NCBI GenBank assembly: GCA_041398965.1
Contig: JAWKTT010000006.1
Coordinates: 62,001 to 126,000, forward strand
Source of the DNA: JAWKTT01 sp041398965
Lineage (GTDB): Bacteria; Planctomycetota; Planctomycetia; Planctomycetales; Planctomycetaceae
Length of the DNA stretch: 64,000 nucleotides
Direction of reading: 5' to 3'
Part shown: piece after piece, positions 28,138 through 37,249 of the stretch
Layout of the letters: each line of letters opens with the position of its first letter
Position numbering within the stretch: the stretch's first letter is position 1
Program-made: the position numbers and the translations under genes
Notes under the pieces: model-generated
The model's database searches: none
What the model was told of the DNA's origin: nothing
The model's input: only the letters and a program-made list of their open reading frames with translations

Positions 28138-28776
28138 TTACAGCGACTCGGGATCATCGGCGAGTTCGACACCTAAGAGGGTGCGTAAGCGTCGAATGGC
28201 ACGGAGGTATCGCATTCCGGCCGCGGCGGGACTGAGACCTAATGCCACGGCGGCTTCTCCGTTTCCCAATTGCTCGGCATGACGCATGAGGATCATCTCG
28301 CGGTCTGGGTCATCCAGTTGATCGACGGCACTCCAGAACCGCTGTTCGAGTTCCTGCTTGATCGCAGCGGCAGCCGGGGTGATCCCTGCATCCTGTAATC
28401 TGGCAACCATATTAAACGACGAGCGGTCATCGTTCCCTCCGACAGCCATCTCTTGTTCGCGGTCGACAGATCGGCGCTGAGCGTGGTGTCGTCGATGCAG
28501 GTCGATCATCCGGTCTTTGGCAATTTGCCTGAGCCAGAGATGGAACGGCATGGCCGGATCACGGAGGTAGTCTTTGAGTCGGCCGGCTGCTTCAATGAGG
28601 ACATCTTGCACGATGTCACTGGCATCGACCCGTCCCTGCATGCGGCGATCCATTCGCAGGGCGATCATGTCGCGAACTGCGTTTCGGTGCCGATTCATGA
28701 GTCGGTTGACCGCTTCGGAGTCGTCCGCAGCGACCCCGAGCAGCAACTCCTGAGTCTGTTCGGTCTCGGGCCACAT
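28138..28776 (-). CDS. ECF-type RNA polymerase sigma factor
   Basis: 212 residues from MWPETEQTQELLLG; an AGGA precedes this ATG, and an upstream in-frame start at 29010 would add 78 atypical residues. Region 2 contains VDASDIVQDVLIEAAGRL and FHLWLRQIAKDRMIDLHR. Region 4 contains REMILMRHAEQLGNGEAA and a recognition helix (PAAAGMRYLRAIRRLRTLL). The spacing fits planctomycete ECF groups genetically linked to Ser/Thr kinases. A kinase gene diverges from it 309 bases away, so phosphorylation control instead of an anti-sigma factor is a plausible inference. No anti-sigma factor is adjacent. Confidence 0.9.
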   Translation of the reverse strand: MWPETEQTQELLLGVAADDSEAVNRLMNRHRNAVRDMIALRMDRRMQGRVDASDIVQDVLIEAAGRLKDYLRDPAMPFHLWLRQIAKDRMIDLHRRHHAQRRSVDREQEMAVGGNDDRSSFNMVARLQDAGITPAAAAIKQELEQRFWSAVDQLDDPDREMILMRHAEQLGNGEAAVALGLSPAAAGMRYLRAIRRLRTLLGVELADDPESL

Positions 28777-29085
28777 GTCAGTTTCCTGTGGGAAAGTCGG
28801 AATGAAGAGTGCTGATCGTTCTGCGGAGTTGGTTACCGCTTTTATTCTGACGCTGTGATGGAGGTGCCGCAACCCGCGAAGTGGAACTTCCCACGTTAGA
28901 ACTCGTGTCATCGGAATAGTCGGAAGAACGGGGTGATGCGGAAGAGTCGTTAGAAACCGAAAGGTGAATCTCAACTCGCTGGGGACGTTGCAGAATTGCA
29001 TCGGCATCAATTGAACGCGGATGCCATGTTTGAGGGATTGTCCAGCGACGTTGAGCGCTTATGATTCCCTTGTCCCCCGCGCCGG
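28777..29085. other. Shared divergent promoter region, ECF sigma / kinase
   Basis: 309 bases between the start codons of the divergent sigma-factor and kinase genes. No convincing -35/-10 pair, palindrome or small gene was seen. If the sigma factor autoregulates, its own recognition element should be here. Confidence 0.5.
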
Positions 29086-30471
29086 ATGGGCGCCCCTGCG
29101 GTGAATGATTTCGGAATGAAACGGGTGGAGACAGCCAAACCATCGTCGAAATGGATCTGGCCCTTCGAACTGCTGGAGCAGATCGGAGAGGGCGGTATGG
29201 GGGTTGTGTATCGCGCTCGCTACGTCGTCAAGGACTTTGAAGTTGCTTTGAAGATGCTTCCGGCTGACGTCCGCGATGGGACGACACTGGCCCGGTTCGA
29301 GCGTGAAATGGATGTCCTCAAGACCATGCGGCATCCGAATATTGTCCGTTGCTTCGGCGGAACATGCGAAGACAAACAGCGATTCTACGCCATGGAACTG
29401 GTAACAGGTGGCAGCCTGGACGACCTGTTGCAGCAGCGCGGTAAGCTCTCGTGGGAGGCGGTCATTGAATACGGCTTACAGATGTGTGCCGCTCTCGATT
29501 ACTCGCATTCCAAGGGTGTTGTGCATCGCGATGTGAAGCCGAGCAACTTCCTGATCGCCAAAGATGGCCATCTCCGTCTTAGCGATTTCGGTCTCGCCTC
29601 TGTGGCGACAAATCAGCGGATCACCCGGGCCGGTCGGACGGCGGGGACGTTTCTCTACATGGCTCCCGAGCAGATTCGGGGGAGCGACATTACCCCGCAA
29701 ACCGACCTTTATGCCTTGGGTTGCGTCTTTTTCGAGTTGCTAACCGGGCAACCGCCGTTTGTGGGCGAAACACCTGCGGCCACCTTGCACATGCACTGCA
29801 AGTCGACACCTCCGCGAATCACCGAGTTCTCGATTGACTGTCCTCCAGCCCTCGAACGCCTGACGCTGCGACTACTCGAAAAGAAACCGATGGACCGCCC
29901 TGCGACAGCAATGGAAGTCGCCCAGGAACTGCGAGGAATCTCGACGAAGATTGAAGTGGTCCCGCGCGTTCGGAGTTTGGAAAATCGTCAGCCGGGAAAT
30001 GTGCCGACCCCCGACACGGAAAAGGCTGATACTGCCAAGACGGTCTCTCATCTGCCATTGTCGACTTTCTTGAGGCCCAAATGGCAACAATGGCTCCAAT
30101 GGGGAAGTGTCGCGGCAGCAACGTTGTTCTTTATTTGGATATGTATTCTGCTCAGTGGTCGTACCAGTTTAAGACGTGGGAACGAACTCTGGCTCGAAGC
30201 GAGCCGAAGTCCCAGTATTGAAGTCCGTAGTGAAGCAGCGACCGCATTGGGGAAACTTGGAGGGCCAGATTACCTTGCCCGCGTCGCAGAGATGCTCGAA
30301 CACGATGAGAATGTCAACGTTCGTATCGCTGCTGCCGAGGCGATCGGCTCTGTCGGCGAAGAGGCGAAGTCCCACACTCCCCTGCTGATGAGATTGCAGA
30401 AGAGCGAACCGGACGAGCGACTCCGGATGGCGGTGTCGATGGCACTCGGGCGAATCAAGTCGGGTGAGTAG
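29086..30471 (+). CDS. Membrane Ser/Thr protein kinase with C-terminal HEAT repeats
   Basis: 461 residues. The Hanks-type kinase domain (about 27-285) is complete: GEGGMGVVYRAR glycine loop, VALKML lysine, HRDVKPSNFL catalytic loop, SDFGLAS metal-binding Asp, and YMAPEQ. A linker of about 60 residues leads to one transmembrane helix (WGSVAAATLFFIWICILL, about 344-362). Two or three HEAT-like repeats follow on the far side (SIEVRSEAATALGKLGG, VNVRIAAAEAIGSVGEE, ERLRMAVSMALGRIKSG). HEAT repeats in the sensor position replace the usual PASTA or propeller domain. The gene diverges from an ECF sigma factor, suggesting a kinase-controlled transcription module. An ATG at 29116 is an alternative start; neither has a strong ribosome site. 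Confidence 0.92.
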   Translation: MGAPAVNDFGMKRVETAKPSSKWIWPFELLEQIGEGGMGVVYRARYVVKDFEVALKMLPADVRDGTTLARFEREMDVLKTMRHPNIVRCFGGTCEDKQRFYAMELVTGGSLDDLLQQRGKLSWEAVIEYGLQMCAALDYSHSKGVVHRDVKPSNFLIAKDGHLRLSDFGLASVATNQRITRAGRTAGTFLYMAPEQIRGSDITPQTDLYALGCVFFELLTGQPPFVGETPAATLHMHCKSTPPRITEFSIDCPPALERLTLRLLEKKPMDRPATAMEVAQELRGISTKIEVVPRVRSLENRQPGNVPTPDTEKADTAKTVSHLPLSTFLRPKWQQWLQWGSVAAATLFFIWICILLSGRTSLRRGNELWLEASRSPSIEVRSEAATALGKLGGPDYLARVAEMLEHDENVNVRIAAAEAIGSVGEEAKSHTPLLMRLQKSEPDERLRMAVSMALGRIKSGE

Positions 30472-30990
30472 CGACTTCCGGCAGCTTTTCTCTCTCTCCA
30501 ACAGCCTGTCGAAAAACGTGGGTTAGGCTGGAAAGCCTGACCTTGTGCCGTTTGATTCTTGGACAGAAAAACGTACGAGTGACTCTTGTCAGATTGGAAA
30601 ATCTGACCTACTGTCGTTTTTCAACGGGCTGGTGAGGGGAGTTTGCTGAAAATGGCGTCAGGGCTGTCCCCAAAAGCTGTTTCAGGGTGATCTTGTTCTT
30701 GATAAGGCCCGATTTTGGCGACTTCGGCAGCCTCTTCGACACGGATTTCCCGGAGAATGTCGCGTTCAATGTGCGATCGGCCCAAAATCGCGAGGCTGTC
30801 CGACTTTGGAGAACCGGGGGCGTGAAGGCTTTTCTCTCGGGCGGTTCCGGGTAAACTGTGGGAGCAACTCGAAAGAATGACCCACGGGCTCTTGAAGTCC
30901 GTTTCAGAATCAACCTACCACAGCAGATCGCCACTCAGGGGAGACTTCCCCACGAGCGGATGTCTTCCCTCGCAGAAAGAGCAGCCATCC
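30472..30990. other. Intergenic region containing a dispersed repeat
   Basis: 519 bases between the kinase and nuoB. The first part holds repeat copy A (annotated separately). The remainder has no recognised gene; the nuoB frame is open from 30877, but that extension does not match the family. Confidence 0.6.
30503..30631. repeat. Dispersed hairpin repeat, copy A
   Basis: About 129 bases whose two ends are imperfect inverted repeats: AGCCTGTCGAAAAACG at the left, and the complement of CGTTTTTCAACGGGCT at the right. Each arm also carries its own small palindrome (AGGCTGGAAAGCCT and CAGATTGGAAAATCTG). The same layout recurs at 62714-62844, and a half copy lies at 56099-56149. Confidence 0.8.
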
Positions 30991-31542
30991 ATGACTTGGA
31001 TTGAAGGACGCTTCGAAGAAAACGTAATCACCACGACGCTGGAACAGGCGATGAACTGGGCCCAGCAGTCGAGCATATGGCCGATGACATTCGGTCTGGC
31101 TTGCTGTGCCATCGAGATGATGGCGACTGGCGCCAGTCGTTATGACCTCGACCGTTTCGGTGCCGGGGCGTTCCGGGCGACACCGCGTCAGGCCGACTTG
31201 ATGATCGTTGCGGGGACCGTCACCTACAAGATGGCGAGCCGCGTGCGACGTCTGTACGAACAGATGCCCGACCCGAAATACGTCATCGCCATGGGGGCCT
31301 GCACCGTTGGCGGTGGTCCATACTTCAAGTATGGCTACCATGTCGTTAAGGGGGTTGACTTGGTCGTTCCGGTCGATGTCTATGTCCCCGGTTGTCCTCC
31401 TCGTCCCGAAGCGTTGCTCGAAGGGATTATGCGAATTCAGGACAAGATTAAGGCCCGCAAGCTGACCAAAGGAGCGATTCAATCACTCCCCGTTCCCCAC
31501 CACAGCGGCTATGTGGCCGAACCGGAAGTCATTAACGCGTAG
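30991..31542 (+). CDS. nuoB: NADH-quinone oxidoreductase subunit B
   Basis: 183 residues from MTWIEGRFEENVITTTLEQA. It is the peripheral-arm subunit of complex I that carries cluster N2. Ligand motifs LACCAIEMM, MGACTVGGG and VPGCPPRPEAL are all present, as is GAGAFRATPRQADLMIVAGT. The frame extends to 30877, but the ATG at 30991 gives the normal family start. No other nuo gene is adjacent: an unrelated repeat region precedes it and sufC follows after 127 bases. Operon membership with the suf genes is possible but not demonstrated. Confidence 0.93.
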   Translation: MTWIEGRFEENVITTTLEQAMNWAQQSSIWPMTFGLACCAIEMMATGASRYDLDRFGAGAFRATPRQADLMIVAGTVTYKMASRVRRLYEQMPDPKYVIAMGACTVGGGPYFKYGYHVVKGVDLVVPVDVYVPGCPPRPEALLEGIMRIQDKIKARKLTKGAIQSLPVPHHSGYVAEPEVINA

Positions 31543-31669
31543 TTGACTGATAGACATTCGCCCGTTTCGCCGCCCGCCGGTTTCCCCGGTGACGTGGACT
31601 CCACTGTTGCGGAAAAAGTTGGCGTCCCAGCAAACCGAAATCCGATACTCCCGACGATTGAAAACTACA

Positions 31670-32491
31670 ATGCCTGCCACGCTCAAGATTGAAAAACTCC
31701 ATGTCTCCGTCGGTGAGACCCCTATTCTTAAGGGGGTGAACCTTGAAGTGAAACAGGGAGAAATCCACGCTCTCATGGGGCCGAACGGGTCGGGAAAAAG
31801 TACCCTCGCCTACACCCTCATTGGTCACCCGAAGTATGAAGTGACGGAAGGTTCGATCTCGATTGATGGGGTCAACGTCAACGAACTTGACCCTTGCGAA
31901 CGGGCTCGACTCGGGATGTTTCTCGCTTTTCAGTATCCCGTGACAATTCCGGGTGTCCGAGTGGCCGACTTTCTGCGTCATGCGATCACCAACGTCCGCA
32001 ACCCCGAGCGAAAAGAGGGGGAAGAGTTGATGCCGATGCGCGAGTTCCGTACCGAACTCCGCGACACCATGAAGGAACTGAACATCGACGCCGAGTTCGC
32101 CCGCCGTTACCTCAACGATGGCTTCTCCGGTGGCGAGAAGAAGCGGATGGAAATCCTGCAACTGGCGATGCTCAAGCCTCGTTTTGCCATCCTCGATGAA
32201 ACCGATTCCGGCCTCGACAGCGATGCCGTCCGCGTGGTGAGTGAGGGCCTGCAAAAGCTCTCCGGCCCTCACATGGGTGTCCTAATCATCACTCACCACG
32301 AACGCCTCTTAGAGTACAACATCCCCCAGTTCACCCATGTGATGCTGGCCGGCCGCATCGTCGAAACTGGCGACGCCTCCCTCGCGCACGACCTCCACGC
32401 CAACGGCTACGCCGGCATCCGCACCCGCCACCCCGAAGCCGCCCAGGAAGAACGCGAAGCCCAACAAGAAGAAACAACCCCGGCGAAGTAA
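31670..32491 (+). CDS. sufC: Fe-S cluster assembly ATPase SufC
   Basis: 273 residues from MPATLKIEKLHVSVGETPIL; the open frame begins at 31589 with non-family sequence. ABC ATPase motifs: Walker A GPNGSGKST, the SufC-typical LAFQYPVTIPGV, signature SGGEKKRMEIL, Walker B ILDETDSGLD, and the switch histidine in ITHHERLL. SufC pairs with SufB and SufD to build Fe-S clusters in the cytoplasm. The C-terminal 25 residues are Glu/Gln/Ala-rich and probably disordered. sufB follows after 341 bases, but sufD, sufS and sufE/U are not in this window. Confidence 0.95.
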   Translation: MPATLKIEKLHVSVGETPILKGVNLEVKQGEIHALMGPNGSGKSTLAYTLIGHPKYEVTEGSISIDGVNVNELDPCERARLGMFLAFQYPVTIPGVRVADFLRHAITNVRNPERKEGEELMPMREFRTELRDTMKELNIDAEFARRYLNDGFSGGEKKRMEILQLAMLKPRFAILDETDSGLDSDAVRVVSEGLQKLSGPHMGVLIITHHERLLEYNIPQFTHVMLAGRIVETGDASLAHDLHANGYAGIRTRHPEAAQEEREAQQEETTPAK

Positions 32492-32579
32492 CAAGTGTCT
32501 CCAGATGAGGCGATTGCCCTTCAGTCGTCTTGGATTAGGGTCTTACTCAGTAACATCTACGCGTCGTGCTTGCATGTTT

Positions 32580-32631
32580 GTCGCCTTTCGCTCCGCGAAA
32601 GTCGCGCCACTTTTGGGGAGCGAAAGGCGAC
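32580..32631. repeat. 15-bp inverted repeat between sufC and sufB
   Basis: GTCGCCTTTCGCTCC (32580-32594) and its exact complement GGAGCGAAAGGCGAC (32617-32631) enclose a 22-base loop with a further CGCGAAAG-like motif. No T-run follows. The 341-base gap otherwise contains no recognised gene. It resembles a REP-like palindrome and could act as an mRNA-stabilising hairpin or partial terminator. Confidence 0.7.
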
Positions 32632-32832
32632 TTTGGTTGCGGCCACAAGCCGCATTAGGTCTTTCCGTGCCGACTTTGTGGACAAAGTTGATGTGAGGAC
32701 CGGGGGTAGTTGCTATGATGTGTGTCAGAATGTGCCCCGGCATCGGGATGCATCTGCTTGCAGACTTGCCACTGGGCGGTGACTTTTTACTGGTTCGCTA
32801 TCCCGACTTTCCATCGGAGAAGGCACGAAGAC

Positions 32833-34246
32833 ATGTCGACGACTGAAGCACTCAATACGGAAAAGGCTCAGGCCGATATCGGGGACTATCAGTATGGGTT
32901 TCATGACCCGACTGACAAATACGCATTCACCTCGCGGCGGGGTTTGGATGCCCAGATTGTCGCTCAGATTTCCGAGTTGAAGAACGAGCCGGGCTGGATG
33001 ACCGACTTTCGCTTGAAGTCGTTCGAGATCTTCGAGCAGAAGCCGATGCCGAACTGGGGGGGCGATATGTCCGGTATCGACTTTCAGAACATCTTCTATT
33101 ACGTCCGGGCGAGCGATAAGCAGGAGAAGTCGTGGGACGATGTCCCGGAAGACATCCGCAAGACCTACGATCGCCTGGGGATTCCCGAGGCTGAGAAGAA
33201 GTATCTGGCAGGGGTCAAGGCACAGTACGAATCGGAAGTGGTGTATGGTTCGTTGCAGGAAGACCTGACGAAGCAAGGGGTCTTGTTTACCGATACCGAC
33301 TCGGCATTCGCGATCACCCAGAGATTTTTCGCGAGTACTTCCGGGACGATCATCCCGCCGAGCGACAACAAGTTTGCGGCCTCAACTCGGCTGTGTGGTC
33401 AGGGGGTCGTTCATCTATGTGCCGCCGGGGTGACGACATCGAGTTCCCACTGCAGGCGTATTTCCGGATCAACACGCAGAACATGGGACAGTTCGAGCGG
33501 ACCCTGATCATTGTCGATGAAGGGGCCAACGTGCATTATGTCGAAGGGTGTACGGCCCCGACCAGACTCGTCAGTGCTCATTCGGCCGTCGTCGAGATAC
33601 TCGTTAAGAAGAAGGACGTTGTCGATATACGACGATTCAGAACTGGTCGAACAACGTCTACAACCTCGTAACTAAGCGGGCGCAGGTGTATGGACACGGC
33701 CTGATGGAATGGATCGACAGAAATCTCGGCTCCAAGTTGACGATGAAGTATCCGGCCATCTATTTGATGGAAGAAGGGGCTCGTGGCGAGACGCTGTCGA
33801 TTGCGTTTGCGGGAGATGGTCAGCATCAGGATGCCGGGGCGAAGATGGTTCACTGTGCTCCGAACACATCGAGTCGAGTGGTGTCGAAGTCGATCTCGAA
33901 GGATGGTGGACGGGCAGGTTATCGAGGTCTCGTCAAGGTGCAGGATGGAGCGACGCATTGCAAGAGCAACGTCGTTTGCGACGCGTTGATTCTCGATTCC
34001 CTTAGCCGCAGCGACACGTATCCTTACATCGAAGTCGAAGAACGACGTCGCGATGGAGCATGAAGCATCGGTCTCGAAGATTGCCGAGGAACAGTTGCTC
34101 TACCTGATGAGCCGCGGCATGACCGAGCCAGAAGCTCTGCGATGATCGTACAGGCTTCATCGAACCACTCGTCAAAGAGTTGCCGATGGAGTACGCCGTC
34201 GAGATGAACCGACTGATCGAGCTTCAGATGGAGGAGCGTCGGGTAG
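32833..34246 (+). pseudogene. sufB: Fe-S cluster assembly protein SufB, interrupted by many small indels
   Basis: The first ~155 codons are intact (YGFHDPTDKYAFTSRRGLD, KPMPNWGGDMSGIDF, YESEVVYGSLQEDL). From about 33310 the family sequence continues only by changing frame repeatedly: PEIFREYF / GTIIPPSDNKFAA / VWSGG / IEFPLQAYFRINTQNMGQ / EGCTAPT / NNVYNLV / MEWIDRNLGSKLTMKYPA / AFAGDGQHQDAGAKMVH / SISKDGGRAGYRGLV / SDTYPYIEVE / MEHEASVSKI / LPMEYAVEMNRLIELQME. Most shifts are single-base deletions; the last removes one G just before the expected stop at 34244-34246. Residues between indels are well conserved, so decay must be very recent or the sequence is erroneous. SufB is normally essential where Suf is the only Fe-S system. 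Confidence 0.9.
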
Positions 34247-34279
34247 CGTTTCCCTAGTCGACAGATTTGCAGTAGATTC

Positions 34280-34314
34280 AGGGGCACTCCCACTTGGGGT
34301 GCCTCTGTTGTTTG
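34280..34314 (+). terminator. Terminator-like hairpin after sufB
   Basis: AGGGGCACT pairs with GGTGCCTCT (9 bp with two wobbles) across a nine-base loop, followed by the T-rich GTTGTTTGG. It begins 34 bases after the restored sufB stop. Confidence 0.55.
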
Positions 34315-34651
34315 GTAAGCAGCACCGTCGCAAAGGATTGAAGGACGACAGTGGAGTGGGAGATGCTGTTGCCGTATCGATCGTTCCCGACGATGCGTCA
34401 CGTTTCGTCGTTGCAGACACTTCTCAAGTCGCACGGACGTTTGCTATGTTAAGTCTGAGGAACCCGATGTAGGACGGCTTGTGGGGAGAATGGAGTCTGA
34501 TGAGTAATGCTTCAGTGGTTGTGCCTGAAACGATCGTCACTCCGGATGGCTCGTTGATTCTTGATTCAGCAGCAAATGTTCCCAAATTGTTGGTGAAGTC
34601 GTTTGCTACAGTCAGGTGAAGAGGGGTTGACGTTCGTCGCAGCAGTGTGCG

Positions 34652-37225
34652 ATGAAGTTGTCAGCATCGTTGGCCTATTGGCAACAGTTTGCTCGCCGTT
34701 ACTTTCAGGCATTGTGTCGACAAGGAATTCCTCCCGATGGGACTTGGAATCGACCTCAAGCTCCAGACTCAGAGACGCTGGATGAGTTATTAGTTGCGGC
34801 ACCGCCGATGCGGGGATTGGAATATCTATCGCCAGAGACCTTATGCAGGCTCTGGTCGATGCTCGACCTGCTGACGCAACAGAAGTCGGCGTCGCGCAAG
34901 GGGGGCTTGGCGAGTTACCTGAAGTCGTTGCATCCAGATTGGAATGTCGTCGGTCGAGTGACGTTTCATCTGGCGGAAAACAAGAAAAATCCCGATCAGC
35001 CGTTTGCTTTTATGGCGACCTATACTCCGCTGGGGGATGAGGTGTTGGGGGCTTCCGGTTTGACGAATGTGCAACATGTGCCGTTGTCGGTCGCGTTGAA
35101 GCAGTCGATCGAAAGCAAGAACTCGCAGCAACTCGAGACGTTGTTAGAGCCGGTCTCTCGGGCGGCACAGTCGACGCCTTTGATCGCAAAGTTGCTGGAG
35201 TCTCGCGAGTTGTTTTCGCCGCAGGCTTGGAGTATTTCGCTGGCTTATCAGTTCTTACTGGCCGTTCCGGAGATGGAGAAGTCGGGGATCGTCGTGCGAG
35301 TGCCGAACTGGTGGAACGCCTCCCGACCGTCGCGTCCACAAGTGGATGTGCGCGTTGGTTCGATGCGGCAGTCGACGCTCAGTGATGGTGGGATGGACCT
35401 GAAAATTGGGGTCTCGATTGATGGGGAGCCGTTGAGTCGGGAGGAACAGATCGAACTGGCGAAGGCGCGGGAAGGACTGACATTTCTCAGGGGAAAATGG
35501 GTTCAGGTCGATCAGGAGAAGTTACAGTCGGCCCTTCAGCAGTGGACGATCCTTCAAGAGCAGCATGTCGGAGGGCTGGGGTTTATCGAAGGAATGCGAA
35601 TGCTGGCCGGGGCTTCGATCGGCGGCAAGGAGTTGTCGGAAGAGACCCGCAACTGGACGCGGATTCAACCAGGCGACTGGTTAAAGGAGACGCTCGAACA
35701 ACTGCGTCAACCCGATGGGACGATCGTCGTTGAAGCAGAGAGAGAGTTGCAGGCGACGTTGCGGCCGTATCAATCGGAAGGGGTTCGCTGGTTATGGTTA
35801 GCGACAGAGTTAGGTTTAGGGGTCTGTCTTGCGGATGACATGGGTCTCGGCAAGACGATTCAGATTATTACGCTATTGTTGCAGTTCAAGCATGTGGACC
35901 GCAGTCGTGGTAAGGTGAGACAAAGTGCTTCGCCCACGCTGTTAGTCTTGCCGACTTCGTTGTTGGGGAACTGGGAGCGGGAAGTCGAGAAATTCGCTCC
36001 CACGCTAAAGATGCTGACGTTGCATCGATCTCGTCTCGATGCGCAGGACATGGAAAAGATTGCCAATAACCCCCAAGAGGAACTTACCGGATACGATGTT
36101 GTTACGACGACCTATGGGCTGGCACGTCGCGAGAAATGGCTCGCGGAAATCCATTGGCGATTAGTTGTACTTGATGAAGCACAGGCAATTAAGAATTCTG
36201 CTGCGGCTCAAACGCAGGCAACTAAGGCGATTCCGAGTGATGGTCGCATCGCGTTAACAGGGACACCGGTCGAGAATCACTTGGGTGATTTGTGGTCGCT
36301 ATTCGACTTCTGCCTGCCTGGACTGTTGGGGACACCGACGCAGTTTCGCAAATTTGTCAAAGCAGACGATGCCAAGGAACTCTCCGCACGACTTGCGGCT
36401 TTGCGAAAACTAATTCATCCATACGTTCTTCGTCGTATGAAGACAGACCCGAAAGTGATCTCGGACTTGCCGGCCAAGACCGAGATGCGGGTCGATTGCG
36501 GGTTGACGCAAACGCAGGCAACGCTCTATCGGACGATAACCGATGAACTCGCCCAAGCGATTGACGAGGCCGAGGGGATTCAGCGACGGGGCATGGTGTT
36601 GGCGGCCTTGATGCAGCTCAAACAAATCTGCAATCACCCCGACTTGTATCTGAAACAGAAAGCATTCGACCCCAAGCATTCAGCGAAGTTTAGCGAGTTG
36701 GCAGCGATCTGTGAGACGGTAGTCGAGAGGCAAGAGAAGGTGCTGGTCTTCTCGCAGTTTCAGTCGATGTGTGCCCCCCTTGCGGAGTTCTTGCAGGGAC
36801 TCTTTGGGCGGTCAGGGTTGGTATTAACGGGCCAGACAACGACGAAAAAACGTGGTCATATGGTCGAGGAGTTTCAACAGTCAAACGGTCCGCCATTTAT
36901 GGTGATTTCGGTGAAGGCGGGGGGGACCGGGCTGAACCTCACGCAGGCGAGCCATGTGGTTCATTTTGATCGCTGGTGGAATCCAGCAGTTGAGGATCAA
37001 GCGACCGACCGGGCCTTTCGTATTGGGCAAAAGCGGAACGTGATCGTCCATAAATTTGTCTGTCGCGGAACATTAGAAGAACGGATTGATGAAATGATTC
37101 AGACAAAGAAGTCGCTCAGTCGGGAGCTATTCGATGGCGAAGGTCAAATCAATCTGACGGAAATGAGTAACACGGAGTTACTAGAGTTTATCTCGCTCGA
37201 CCTTGCGAAGGCATTAACAACATAA
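34652..37225 (+). CDS. SNF2/RapA-type DEAD/DEAH ATPase (helicase superfamily 2)
   Basis: 857 residues in the uninterrupted part. ATPase motifs: I LADDMGLGKTIQIITLL, II VVLDEAQAIKN, III ALTGTPVENHLGDLWSL, IV VLVFSQFQ, V ISVKAGGTGLNLTQASHV, VI DQATDRAFRIGQKRNV. The N-terminal ~370 residues match the accessory domain of bacterial SNF2 proteins (VPNWWNASRPSRPQVDVRVG). The true start is probably the ATG at 34500, which has GGAG four bases upstream and reads MSNASVVVPETIVTPDGSLI; at least two frame changes between 34600 and 34660 separate it from this frame. These ATPases translocate on DNA and remodel or displace bound proteins. The SWIM gene 25 bases downstream is the usual bacterial partner. Confidence 0.92.
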   Translation: MKLSASLAYWQQFARRYFQALCRQGIPPDGTWNRPQAPDSETLDELLVAAPPMRGLEYLSPETLCRLWSMLDLLTQQKSASRKGGLASYLKSLHPDWNVVGRVTFHLAENKKNPDQPFAFMATYTPLGDEVLGASGLTNVQHVPLSVALKQSIESKNSQQLETLLEPVSRAAQSTPLIAKLLESRELFSPQAWSISLAYQFLLAVPEMEKSGIVVRVPNWWNASRPSRPQVDVRVGSMRQSTLSDGGMDLKIGVSIDGEPLSREEQIELAKAREGLTFLRGKWVQVDQEKLQSALQQWTILQEQHVGGLGFIEGMRMLAGASIGGKELSEETRNWTRIQPGDWLKETLEQLRQPDGTIVVEAERELQATLRPYQSEGVRWLWLATELGLGVCLADDMGLGKTIQIITLLLQFKHVDRSRGKVRQSASPTLLVLPTSLLGNWEREVEKFAPTLKMLTLHRSRLDAQDMEKIANNPQEELTGYDVVTTTYGLARREKWLAEIHWRLVVLDEAQAIKNSAAAQTQATKAIPSDGRIALTGTPVENHLGDLWSLFDFCLPGLLGTPTQFRKFVKADDAKELSARLAALRKLIHPYVLRRMKTDPKVISDLPAKTEMRVDCGLTQTQATLYRTITDELAQAIDEAEGIQRRGMVLAALMQLKQICNHPDLYLKQKAFDPKHSAKFSELAAICETVVERQEKVLVFSQFQSMCAPLAEFLQGLFGRSGLVLTGQTTTKKRGHMVEEFQQSNGPPFMVISVKAGGTGLNLTQASHVVHFDRWWNPAVEDQATDRAFRIGQKRNVIVHKFVCRGTLEERIDEMIQTKKSLSRELFDGEGQINLTEMSNTELLEFISLDLAKALTT

Positions 37226-37249
37226 ACCAGGATACTAAGGAGGTGAATC

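Noticed and set aside
34299..34472. 57-codon GTG-started plus-strand frame (MPLLFGKQHRRKG...)
   Set aside because: It begins inside the hairpin after sufB, has no ribosome site and matches no family. Plausible codon use alone was not enough.
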